Numbered from the stretch's first letter, positions 1 through 6,248 are shown. The stretch is 17,311 nucleotides of DNA from an uncultured Clostridia bacterium (GCA_947367285.1 CANBDB010000017.1:1-17311); one strand, 5' to 3'. A program made the numbers and translations. Notes: a model not told the origin generated them from the sequence alone.

Positions 1-399
1 CTTGCCCCCTATGAGCAAGCGGGGCCCGACGAAAAGATATTTTCGTGGCTCGATAGCTTGACGAAAAATGAACTCGGCTTCGCTTTCATTTCAAACAACT
101 CAAGTGATGAGAGAATTAGACGTTTTAACCAAAATATAGGCGCTCCCGCCTTTGCCAAAAGCGGAAAACCTTTCGCGGGCAAGAATATCAAGCTTGCTCT
201 TGAACAGCTTGGCGGTGAAAAACAAAGCACGGCATTTCTCGGTGACCAAGTGTTCACCGACGTATTAGCAGGCAAATTCAACGGAATGAAAGCAATTCTT
301 GTACCGCCCATCAAGGACAAGAAAAACGCATTTTTCCGCTTTAAGAGGGCGCTTGAAAAACCCATTCTTAACTATTATTTCAAAAAACACGCAAAATAA
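1..399 (+). CDS. YqeG-family HAD-IIIA phosphatase, 5' end missing
   Basis: This reading frame is open from the first base of the window, so the N-terminus lies upstream. The first residues, LAPYEQAGP, are what normally follows the motif I loop (DLDNTLAPY) of YqeG-type HAD-superfamily subclass IIIA phosphatases; the two nucleophile aspartates would be just outside. Motif II is the ISNNS loop (serine codon at 91-93). The motif III lysine is probably in SGKP (166-168). Motif IV is GDQVFTDV (241-264), with the acidic Mg2+ ligands. The substrate of YqeG proteins is not established; relatives act on phosphorylated small molecules. The gene ends 9 bp before the M24 peptidase start, so the two are probably co-transcribed. 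The basic C-terminal tail (FKRALEKPILNYYFKKHAK) is typical of the family. Family assignment is confident and function is not. Confidence 0.85.
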   Translation, partial: LAPYEQAGPDEKIFSWLDSLTKNELGFAFISNNSSDERIRRFNQNIGAPAFAKSGKPFAGKNIKLALEQLGGEKQSTAFLGDQVFTDVLAGKFNGMKAILVPPIKDKKNAFFRFKRALEKPILNYYFKKHAK

Positions 400-408
400 G
401 GAGTTTTT

Positions 409-1494
409 ATGACACAGCTTAAAAGATTACAAAAAATTATGAAAGAAAAGGGAATCGAGGGTATTTTGCTTTCTTCCCACCTCAATCAAAGATATATCAC
501 AAATTTCAATTTTGATGACGGATATGTGGTTGTTTTTCAAAACAAGGCATATGTTTTGACCGACTTCCGCTATATTGAAGCGGCAAATAATGAAGTTAAT
601 CACGAGGACTTTGAAATCCTTACTCCCAAGGGAGGCCACCTTAAGTGCGCGGCTGAGCTTGCTTGTCAAAATGGCGCAGCGAAGGTTCTTGTAGAGGAGA
701 GCGAGCTTTCTCTCGAATACTTCTCCTTCTTTGAAAAGGCGGCTGAGGGAAGAGTTGCATACGAAAAGGGCGCTTCCGCAATTCTCACCGAGATGAGAAT
801 GATAAAGACCCCCGAGGAGCTTGAAAATATGGCAGAGGCGCAGAGAATTACTGACGCGGCATTTTCTCATATTATAAGCGTTCTTCACCCCGATATGACT
901 GAAATTGACGTAGCGCTTGAAATCGAATTCTTCATGCGTAAAAACGGTGCGGAGAGAACGTCCTTCGACACTATCGCAGTGTCCGGAACTGCTTCCTCAA
1001 TGCCCCACGGTGTGCCTCGCAATATAAAGCTCGAGCGCGGATTTTTGACAATGGACTTTGGTTGCGTTTACGGTGGCTATTGCTCCGATATGACAAGAAC
1101 TGTTGTTCTCGGCAAGGCTGACGAGGAAATCAAGAAGGTTTACTACACGGTTCTTGAAGCGCAAACAAAGGCGCTTGAGGCAGCGGCAAACGGAGAGCGC
1201 GGATGCTACCGCCTTGACGAAATTGCACGCGATATCATCAACGGCGCAGGCTATGAAGGTAGATTTGGCCACTCACTCGGTCACGGTGTTGGTATGTTCA
1301 TTCACGAGAGCCCCCGTCTTGCTCCCGGTATGGACCGTGGTGCAAAGCTCACTACAGGCAACGTGGTAACATTTGAGCCCGGTATCTATATCCCCGAAAA
1401 ATACGGTTGCCGTATTGAGGATATGGCTGCTATCACCGATGACGGAATCCGCAATTTCACAAAGAGCACAAAGGAGCTCATCGAGCTGTTTTAA
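409..1494 (+). CDS. Xaa-Pro aminopeptidase, peptidase family M24
   Basis: This is a cytoplasmic dinuclear metallo-aminopeptidase of the PepP/YqhT type, expected to remove N-terminal residues preceding proline. It is 361 aa, the usual length for the short Gram-positive form. Residues 1-125 form the creatinase-like N-terminal domain (SHLNQRYITNF, DFRYIEAA). The rest is the pita-bread catalytic domain. All five metal ligands are visible: D216 (TMDFGC), D227 (CSDMTRT), H292 (LGHGVG), E323 (FEPGIYIP) and E337 (CRIEDM). H299 (IHESP) is the usual accessory histidine. The start is set by AAGGAG at 398-403, 5 bp before the ATG. In many Clostridia this gene is followed by efp; here the next gene is a DUF1934 protein, only 3 bp downstream. 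Catalytic competence is inferred from intact ligands; exact dipeptide preference cannot be read. Confidence 0.95.
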   Translation: MTQLKRLQKIMKEKGIEGILLSSHLNQRYITNFNFDDGYVVVFQNKAYVLTDFRYIEAANNEVNHEDFEILTPKGGHLKCAAELACQNGAAKVLVEESELSLEYFSFFEKAAEGRVAYEKGASAILTEMRMIKTPEELENMAEAQRITDAAFSHIISVLHPDMTEIDVALEIEFFMRKNGAERTSFDTIAVSGTASSMPHGVPRNIKLERGFLTMDFGCVYGGYCSDMTRTVVLGKADEEIKKVYYTVLEAQTKALEAAANGERGCYRLDEIARDIINGAGYEGRFGHSLGHGVGMFIHESPRLAPGMDRGAKLTTGNVVTFEPGIYIPEKYGCRIEDMAAITDDGIRNFTKSTKELIELF

Positions 1495-1497
1495 GAT

Positions 1498-2010
1498 ATG
1501 ATTAAGAAAAGTATAAGAATAAAACTCACTTCACTCCGAGAGGCATCCAACGATAGCTTTTTCAACGAGATTCTCGGCGGTGAGCCCATGGATGAGCTTG
1601 AGGACGAGATCCCCGAGGAGGAGCCCGAGGGCCCAATTGAAATGTTCTCCGAGGGTGAGCTTTACATCACTGATGAGCGCGTTATAATCGCTTATGACGA
1701 AAGCGAGCTTACGGGCATGGAGGGCTCACACACGCAGGTGCGATTTGAGAGAAATATGCCCGAGCTTGTGACCATGATGCGTCACGGCACTGTGAATACA
1801 ATTCTCGTTTTTGAAAAGGGAAAAAGACATATTTGCACCTATCAAACGGAATATATGCCCTTTGAAATTTGCGTTTATACCAAGGAGGTAACTAACACTC
1901 TCCTTGAAAACGGACGAATCGACCTTGATTATATCGTAGAAATCCGAGGCGCGCAGGCGGAGAGAACTAGGTTTACCATTGAGGTTTTTGAGGACGATAC
2001 GCTTGCATAA
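1498..2010 (+). CDS. DUF1934 (YwiB-like) beta-barrel protein
   Basis: This 170-aa protein matches the DUF1934/YwiB family, which has a lipocalin-like beta-barrel fold and no established function. The diagnostic run is ITDERVIIAYDESELTGMEG, then an arginine-containing HGTVNT strand, FEKGKRHICTYQTEYMPFEI, and the closing LDYIVEI strand near the C-terminus. Residues about 31-44 form a very acidic insert (DELEDEIPEEEPEGP), probably a surface loop between the first and second strands. There is no signal peptide or membrane segment, so it should be cytoplasmic. The start lies 3 bp after the M24 peptidase stop and has only a weak ribosome binding site (GAGCT upstream), which suggests translational coupling. 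In Bacillus, ywiB sits beside argS; that context is not present here. The family call is strong and any role is unknown. Confidence 0.85.
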   Translation: MIKKSIRIKLTSLREASNDSFFNEILGGEPMDELEDEIPEEEPEGPIEMFSEGELYITDERVIIAYDESELTGMEGSHTQVRFERNMPELVTMMRHGTVNTILVFEKGKRHICTYQTEYMPFEICVYTKEVTNTLLENGRIDLDYIVEIRGAQAERTRFTIEVFEDDTLA

Positions 2011-2030
2011 ATAAGCATAAATACGCATAA
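2005..2030. repeat. three GCATAA repeats at exact 10-bp spacing
   Basis: GCATAA occurs at 2005-2010, 2015-2020 and 2025-2030, so copies begin exactly 10 bp apart, about one helical turn. The first copy contains the stop codon of the DUF1934 gene, and the third lies in the left arm of the stem-loop over the wecB start. The arrangement could be a protein binding array or simply local tandem duplication in A/T-rich DNA. Confidence 0.6.
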
Positions 2031-2065
2031 CATAACCAAAAAAAGTGAGGTTGTGTTATGCGTAT
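2021..2065 (+). promoter_or_regulatory. 17-bp stem-loop enclosing the wecB start codon
   Basis: Bases 2021-2037 and 2049-2065 are reverse complements over 17 positions, with one G-U pair allowed and an 11-nt A-rich loop at 2038-2048. The right arm contains the wecB ATG (2058-2060) and half of its ribosome binding site GTGAGG (2045-2050). If transcribed from upstream, the folded RNA should hide the start codon. It has no G/C-rich stem and no long T-run after it, so it does not look like a normal terminator. A DNA operator role is equally possible, because the sequence is also a near-perfect palindrome in duplex DNA. Confidence 0.65.
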
Positions 2066-3149
2066 TTTAGTTGTGGTCGGAACTCGCCCCGAGGCGATAA
2101 AAATGCTGCCGCTTGTTTTGGAGCTTAAAAAGTATTCGCAATTTGAGGTGCTTGTGTGCCATAGTGGTCAACACGAGGATATGTGCCGTGGTATTTTTGA
2201 ATTTTTCGGCATCGAGCCCGACGTAAAATTTTCAGTTATGAGAAAAGGGAGATCACTCTGGGAACTATCCCAAAAATTGCAAGAATCATTTAATTCTTTA
2301 TTTGAAACAGAAAAATTCGATCTTATTCTCGTTCACGGAGACACCACCACCGCATTTTGCGCCTCTCTTGCCGCATTTTACCGAGGTATAAAAATCGCGC
2401 ACGTTGAGGCAGGCCTTCGCACCTATAAAAAAGAGCCTTTTCCCGAAGAATTCAATCGAGTTGCTATTGACAATATGGCAAGCGTGCATTTTCCGCCCAC
2501 CGAGGAATGTGTAAAAAACCTTGCGAAAGAGGGGATATTCCATACTCAAGCCGTAGGAAATACCGTCATCGACTCTTTTGCATATACCCTTGATGAAAAA
2601 TACACCTCTCCCATCTTTGAAAATGCAAGAAATCGCAAAATAATTCTCATTACCACCCACCGACGCGAAAATTTGGGCGAAAAAATGAAGAATGCTTTGC
2701 TTGGTATTAGGGATATATTGGAAAATAGGGATGATATATATGCCGTCTTTCCTATGCATCCCAATCCCGCTATAAGAAATATTGCTCGAGAAGTGTTCGC
2801 CAATACTGATAATATCGAGCTTTGTGAGCCCCTCCCGGTATATGATTTTCACAATCTTCTTTCACGTGCATTTGCGGTAATTACAGATAGCGGTGGAATT
2901 CAAGAGGAAGCGGCATATCTCGGTGTTCCCGTGTTTCTTTTGAGGGATGAAACGGAGAGGGGAGAAGCGGTAAGTGAGGGGAACGTCTACCTTGTGGGGA
3001 CAAAAAGGGAAGCTGTAACACAAGCCTTTTTTCAAATTATGGGGGACGATACAAACCTGTTGTCGATGAGGCACAAAAGCACAGTATTCGGTGATGGAAC
3101 AACGAGTGAAAAAATTGCAAAAAAAGCTCTTGTCAATGGCGAAAAATAA
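2058..3149 (+). CDS. wecB: UDP-N-acetylglucosamine 2-epimerase, non-hydrolysing
   Basis: This enzyme interconverts UDP-GlcNAc and UDP-ManNAc, supplying ManNAc for wall teichoic acid linkage units or other surface glycans (WecB in E. coli, MnaA in Bacillus). It is 363 aa, slightly short of the typical 370-385. The GT-B fold landmarks are GTRPEAIKM at the N-terminus (R10, K15), HGDTTT (D95), HVEAGLRT (E117), FPEEFNR (E131), TTHRREN (H201), PMHPNP and TDSGGIQEEAAYLGVP. These cover the residues known to matter in E. coli WecB. One deviation is TERGE at about 300-303, where the family usually has TERPE. The start ATG has GTGAGG upstream but lies inside a strong stem-loop. No partner surface-polymer genes are adjacent. 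The third base of codons seems more A/T-rich than in neighbours, by eye only. Confidence 0.93.
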   Translation: MRILVVVGTRPEAIKMLPLVLELKKYSQFEVLVCHSGQHEDMCRGIFEFFGIEPDVKFSVMRKGRSLWELSQKLQESFNSLFETEKFDLILVHGDTTTAFCASLAAFYRGIKIAHVEAGLRTYKKEPFPEEFNRVAIDNMASVHFPPTEECVKNLAKEGIFHTQAVGNTVIDSFAYTLDEKYTSPIFENARNRKIILITTHRRENLGEKMKNALLGIRDILENRDDIYAVFPMHPNPAIRNIAREVFANTDNIELCEPLPVYDFHNLLSRAFAVITDSGGIQEEAAYLGVPVFLLRDETERGEAVSEGNVYLVGTKREAVTQAFFQIMGDDTNLLSMRHKSTVFGDGTTSEKIAKKALVNGEK

Positions 3150-3158
3150 TGATATAAT
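3130..3158 (+). promoter_or_regulatory. near-consensus sigma-A type promoter for galK-like operon
   Basis: A -35 box TTGTCA at 3130-3135 and a perfect -10 box TATAAT at 3153-3158 are separated by exactly 17 bp. The -35 box overlaps the 3' end of wecB. Transcription should start near 3165, giving a leader of about 34 nt before the galactokinase-like ATG at 3199. This is the best promoter match in the window. Confidence 0.85.
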
Positions 3159-3198
3159 AGAATGAAATATTATGTAATATCCTGTAGAGGAGTAGACT

Positions 3199-4491
3199 AT
3201 GAAAATAAATGAAATCAAATCAAAAATAGCTTGCGGAGACTTGGACAAGAGATTTATCCGCCTGTATGACAAGTCGAGCATTAATGCTCAAAGAGAGCGT
3301 TATCTTGCGGCGCTTGACAGCTTTTCGTCCATTTATGGTGACGAAAGAGAAGTGAATATTTATTCAGTTTCGGGTAGAAGTGAGCTTGCGGGTAATCACA
3401 CCGACCACAACTGCGGAAAGGTAATTGCCGCTTCCATCAACCTTGATATTATTGCGGTAGTAGCGCAAAACGGAACTAATACCATCAATCTCAAGAGTGA
3501 GGGATTCCGTCAGCTTTCAATAGACTATACCAAATACAGTGAGCCAAATCCCACTCATTTTGGAACGAGTGCGTCGCTTATTGCAGGTATGTGCCGTGGC
3601 TTCCTTGATAACGGTCACGCGGTGGGCGGATTTGATGCTTACTGCACCTCAAACGTGCTTCGCGGCTCCGGACTTTCCTCGTCAGCTGCGTTCGAGGATA
3701 TGATTGGAAACATTCTTAACCACGAATTCAACGAAGGAAAAGTTGATAACGTGGAGATCGCCCAGCTTGCGCAGTATGCCGAAAACGTGTTCTTTGGTAA
3801 GCCCTGCGGACTTATGGACCAGGTTGCTTGTGCGTACGGAGGAATCGTGTCAATCGACTTTGAGGACACCAAAAATCCCAAGATCGAAAAGATAGATTTT
3901 GACCTCACAGCTGCAGGATATAACCTTTGTATCGTTGATACGGGCGGAAATCACGCGGATCTTACGGATGATTACGCGAGCGTTCCCGCCGAGATGAAAT
4001 CCGTTGCGGGATTCTTTGGAAAAACTCATCTTCGCCTCTGCGATAAGGCACAAATTATAGAAAATGCTCGCGAAATTCGTGAGCAGCTTGGTGATAGAGC
4101 ACTTATGCGCGCGCTTCATTTTTGCAGTGAAAACGAGCGCGTTGACAGAATGAAAACCGCCCTCAAGAGCGACAATCTCGACGCTTATTTTGACGGTGTT
4201 CTTGAATCGGGCAGATCATCCTTCTGCTATCTCCAAAACGTATATACAACCAAAAATATCACCGAGCAGGGACTTTCTCTTGCGCTTTGCTTGACCGAGG
4301 GCTTTATGAAAAATAAGGACGGTGCTTTCCGTGTTCACGGAGGTGGCTTTGCGGGAACTATCCAGGCGTACGTTAAGGAAAGTGACGTTGCATCTTACCG
4401 CACGCTGATGGACTCCGTTTTCGGTGAAGGCGCGTGTCTTGTTCTTCGTGTTCGCCCCGACGGTGCGGTAAAGGTGAATATTAATGAATAA
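3199..4491 (+). CDS. galactokinase-family GHMP sugar kinase
   Basis: This 430-aa protein belongs to the GHMP kinase superfamily and resembles galactokinase, which phosphorylates galactose at C1 in the Leloir pathway. The substrate-binding signature GRSELAGNHTDHN covers residues 59-71 (R60, E62, H67, D69). The phosphate-binding GHMP motif GSGLSSSAAFED is in the middle, and the catalytic aspartate is D207 in CGLMDQ. The third motif, HGGGFAGTIQAY, is near the C-terminus. In classical galactokinases the signature reads GEHTDYN; here the glutamate is replaced by N66. The protein is also about 40 residues longer than E. coli GalK. A galactose-related but different substrate is therefore possible. 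AGAGGAG at 3186-3192 sets the start. No galT or galE lies nearby. The gene overlaps the next one by 8 bp. Confidence 0.85.
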   Translation: MKINEIKSKIACGDLDKRFIRLYDKSSINAQRERYLAALDSFSSIYGDEREVNIYSVSGRSELAGNHTDHNCGKVIAASINLDIIAVVAQNGTNTINLKSEGFRQLSIDYTKYSEPNPTHFGTSASLIAGMCRGFLDNGHAVGGFDAYCTSNVLRGSGLSSSAAFEDMIGNILNHEFNEGKVDNVEIAQLAQYAENVFFGKPCGLMDQVACAYGGIVSIDFEDTKNPKIEKIDFDLTAAGYNLCIVDTGGNHADLTDDYASVPAEMKSVAGFFGKTHLRLCDKAQIIENAREIREQLGDRALMRALHFCSENERVDRMKTALKSDNLDAYFDGVLESGRSSFCYLQNVYTTKNITEQGLSLALCLTEGFMKNKDGAFRVHGGGFAGTIQAYVKESDVASYRTLMDSVFGEGACLVLRVRPDGAVKVNINE

Positions 4492-5257
4492 ATATTCAAT
4501 AACCTCGCTCTATTCCGGTTCAAAGGGGAACTGTGTCCTCATTGAAACCGAAAAGGCAAAAATCCTCATTGACGCGGGCAAGAGCGCCCGTGCGCTTTGT
4601 CAGGCATTGGGCTCCGTTGGACTTGATTTTAGCAATATTGATGCTATTTTTATCACCCACGAGCATACGGATCACGTTAGTGCGCTTGAGGTTTTGCTCA
4701 AAAAGCATCAAAAGCCCGTACATATAGTTGGAATTTCAGCGCAAAAACTTCTTCTTCGCTCGGTAGGGAATATAGAATCCTCTCTTTGCATCCATCCACC
4801 TAAATTTTCCGTTGAGGTGGGCAATATGACGGTTGAGAGCTTTCCCACTCCCCACGATAGTGAATTTTCCGTGGGCTACCGTATCTCCATTGGCGATACC
4901 TGTATCGGATATGCAACGGATATCGGCTACGTCACCGACGAGATTCGTGAAAATCTCTCGGGATGCGAGAGCGTGGTGCTTGAATGTAATCACGACGTGG
5001 ATATGCTTATGAACGGCCCGTACCCCTATGACCTCAAATTAAGAATTAGATCGAATAGAGGACACCTTTCCAACCGTGATTGCGCGGATTTTGCCGCAGA
5101 TCTTTGCCTCATTGGAACAAAAAATATCCTTCTTGCCCACCTTAGCGAAGAGAATAACGATCCCGCGCTCGCGTATGACGAGGTGTGGAGCGCTATCTCA
5201 GACGAAGAAGTTAACCTCAAAATTGCTTCGCAATACGAACCCATAAAGCTGATTTAA
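4484..5257 (+). CDS. MBL-fold metallohydrolase, WalJ/YycJ type
   Basis: This 257-aa cytoplasmic protein has the metallo-beta-lactamase fold. The N-terminus SLYSGSKGNCVLIE is characteristic of the YycJ/WalJ group. The metal motif HEHTDH gives H59, H61, D63 and H64, and later ligand regions are TPHDS, YATDIGYV, ECNHDVDML and LAHLSEENN. WalJ belongs to the walRK cluster in Bacillus and Staphylococcus, where it is linked to cell-wall homeostasis and coordination of DNA replication with division; the biochemical activity is probably nuclease-like. Here it is separated from walRK but still precedes rlmH, as is common in low-GC Gram-positives. AAGGTG at 4471-4476 precedes the ATG, which lies inside the end of the galactokinase-like gene, so translation is probably coupled. 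Family call is confident; the precise substrate is not known. Confidence 0.88.
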   Translation: MNKYSITSLYSGSKGNCVLIETEKAKILIDAGKSARALCQALGSVGLDFSNIDAIFITHEHTDHVSALEVLLKKHQKPVHIVGISAQKLLLRSVGNIESSLCIHPPKFSVEVGNMTVESFPTPHDSEFSVGYRISIGDTCIGYATDIGYVTDEIRENLSGCESVVLECNHDVDMLMNGPYPYDLKLRIRSNRGHLSNRDCADFAADLCLIGTKNILLAHLSEENNDPALAYDEVWSAISDEEVNLKIASQYEPIKLI

Positions 5258-5266
5258 GGAAAAAAT

Positions 5267-5746
5267 ATGTTAAACGTAAAAATCTATGTTACGGGTACTC
5301 TCAAGGAGCAGTACTATAAGGACGCGATAGCGGAATATAAAAAGCGCCTCGGTGCATTTTGTAAATTTGAAATCGTGGAATTTAAGGAGTACAAGCTCCC
5401 GGACGACCCTTCACAAAAGCAAATAGAGGGGGCGCTTGTCGCTGAGGGACAAAAAATTCTCTCCGAAATAAGTCTCAAGGCATACAAAATAGCTATGTGC
5501 GTTGAGGGCAAGCAACTTTCAAGCGAGGATTTTGCGGTCAAGCTCGACGAGATAGCCACCACTCACGGAGAGGTCGCGCTCATCATTGGTAGCTCATTCG
5601 GTCTTTCCGAGGAGCTCAAACGCGCGTGCGATTTTCGTATGAGTGTGTCAAAAATGACTCTCACGCATCAAATGATGCGCGTGTGGCTCGTTGAGATAGT
5701 CTACCGTTGCCTCTCAATATCCCACGGGGGAAAATACCATAAATAA
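5267..5746 (+). CDS. rlmH: 23S rRNA (pseudouridine1915-N3)-methyltransferase RlmH
   Basis: RlmH is a small SPOUT-class methyltransferase that methylates N3 of pseudouridine 1915 in helix 69 of 23S rRNA, on assembled 70S ribosomes, using S-adenosylmethionine. It is 159 aa, the normal length. The trefoil-knot SAM site is seen in LIIGSSFGLSEEL, followed by the signature SVSKMTLTHQMMRVWLVEIVYR and the C-terminal GGKYHK, which is typical of RlmH and OrfX. The start has AAGGA at 5256-5260, 6 bp before the ATG, and lies 9 bp after the WalJ-like gene. A strong hairpin follows 10 bp after the stop. The 3' end of this gene (orfX) is the SCC attachment site in staphylococci, but no matching direct repeat or recombinase is seen here. 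Confidence 0.95.
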   Translation: MLNVKIYVTGTLKEQYYKDAIAEYKKRLGAFCKFEIVEFKEYKLPDDPSQKQIEGALVAEGQKILSEISLKAYKIAMCVEGKQLSSEDFAVKLDEIATTHGEVALIIGSSFGLSEELKRACDFRMSVSKMTLTHQMMRVWLVEIVYRCLSISHGGKYHK

Positions 5747-5756
5747 ACCAAAATCA

Positions 5757-5781
5757 AAACCACCGGTTCAACCGGTGGTTT
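5757..5781 (+). terminator. hairpin after rlmH, probable terminator
   Basis: The stem is AAACCACCGG (5757-5766) paired perfectly with CCGGTGGTTT (5772-5781), with loop TTCAA. It lies 10 bp after the rlmH stop. The T-run is short (TTTGCTCT), so termination may be partial. An A-rich stretch precedes it, so it could act on the opposite strand too. Confidence 0.6.
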
Positions 5782-5884
5782 GCTCTACACCTAAAAGGGG
5801 ACATTACAAGCTTCCACCCTAAAGGGTCACTGAATTATATTATTGCATTACACGCCCTACAACCCGTGAACGGGTAACTATCCA

Positions 5885-6004
5885 AGGCCCCTTTGTATAA
5901 AGGGGGCTCCCGACTGTGTCGGGTGGGGGATTGTTTTACATTACTAACAATCCCTCCGTCAAAATCAAAGATTTTGCCACCTCCCTTTGCACAAGGGAGG
6001 CTTT
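5885..6004. repeat. multi-hairpin palindromic element, MITE/REP-like
   Basis: The two halves (about 5885-5935 and 5946-6004) are imperfect reverse complements joined by a 9-bp perfect stem GGGATTGTT (5927-5935) / AACAATCCC (5946-5954). Each half also folds on itself. The left half has CCCCTTT/AAAGGGG (5888-5905) and CCCGAC/GTCGGG (5909-5923). The right half has AAAATC/GATTTT (5961-5975) and CCTCCCTT/AAGGGAGG (5980-6000). This cross-like design resembles dispersed non-coding repeats of Clostridia. No transposase or clear target-site duplication was found. Confidence 0.65.
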
Positions 6005-6058
6005 ATTTTCGGCTTACATCAAGCTTGCCGATTTTTATTCGGCACTACTCTATTAGTA

Positions 6059-6077
6059 CCCCCAGTAGAACTGGGGG
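6059..6077. repeat. G/C-rich hairpin
   Basis: CCCCCAGT (6059-6066) pairs perfectly with ACTGGGGG (6070-6077) around the loop AGA. No T-run follows. It is immediately followed by the second CCACCCTAAAGG copy, so it is probably part of a composite repeat. Confidence 0.6.
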
Positions 6078-6104
6078 GTGTTCCCACCCTAAAGGAGCCA
6101 AAAC

Positions 6105-6136
6105 AACTGCAGCACCCAAAAATGCGGCAGTTTTTT
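6105..6136 (+). terminator. rho-independent terminator before the pyrH promoter
   Basis: AACTGCAGC (6105-6113) pairs with GCGGCAGTT (6124-6132) with one mismatch, around a 10-nt loop, and is followed directly by TTTTTT (6131-6136). This is the best terminator match in the gap. It insulates the pyrH operon from reading through rlmH and the repeat block. Confidence 0.75.
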
Positions 6137-6176
6137 GCTTTTATTATATTATTTTATTAAAAATATAAAAAAGCTC

Positions 6177-6205
6177 TTTACAAATTGCAAAAAAAATAGT
6201 ATTAT
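6177..6205 (+). promoter_or_regulatory. sigma-A type promoter for the pyrH-polC operon
   Basis: A -35 box TTTACA (6177-6182) and a -10 box TATTAT (6200-6205) are separated by 17 bp of A-rich DNA. Initiation near 6212 gives a leader of about 37 nt. The leader includes a small hairpin ATAAG-CTT-CTTAT (6221-6233) just before the GGAGG ribosome binding site. The initially transcribed segment (6206-6221) is repeated in inverted orientation downstream of polC. Confidence 0.8.
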
Positions 6206-6248
6206 ATAGAGTAGCAAATTATAAGCTTCTTATGTGGAGGTAAAGAAA

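Larger units (their letters stand above)
5747..6104. repeat. gene-free block of palindromic repeats between rlmH and pyrH
   Basis: No credible gene occupies this stretch. It holds, in order, the rlmH hairpin, a copy of CCACCCTAAAGG at 5814-5825, a small hairpin ACCCG-TGAA-CGGGT at 5862-5875, the multi-hairpin element at 5885-6004, a hairpin TGCCGA/TCGGCA at 6026-6044, a hairpin CCCCCAGT/ACTGGGGG at 6059-6077, and a second CCACCCTAAAGG at 6084-6095. Frames through it are open only by chance and translate to low-complexity peptide. The composition and hairpin density suggest dispersed, non-autonomous repeats inserted between two old gene clusters. Confidence 0.7.

Noticed and set aside
1988..2031. 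Separate promoter for wecB
   Set aside because: Only weak hexamers were found (TTGCAT at 2003-2008 with CATAAC at 2026-2031, 17 bp apart). The match is too poor to list, although it cannot be excluded.
5720..5760. SCC-type integration site at the 3' end of rlmH
   Set aside because: Staphylococcal cassettes use the end of this gene, but there is no ccr recombinase, no cargo and no second copy of the gene end in the window.
5747..6104. CRISPR array in the repeat block
   Set aside because: The repeats differ from each other, spacing is irregular, and no cas gene is present.
5893..6168. Open frame of 91 codons on the + strand in the rlmH-pyrH gap
   Set aside because: It runs through the stacked hairpins, has no ribosome binding site, and its translation (rich in Ser, Pro and Arg) resembles no protein family. 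It also crosses the terminator at 6105-6136.
6234..6248. Upstream GTG start for pyrH
   Set aside because: The GTG overlaps the GGAGG ribosome binding site of the ATG at 6249, and the extra five residues are not part of the family N-terminus.
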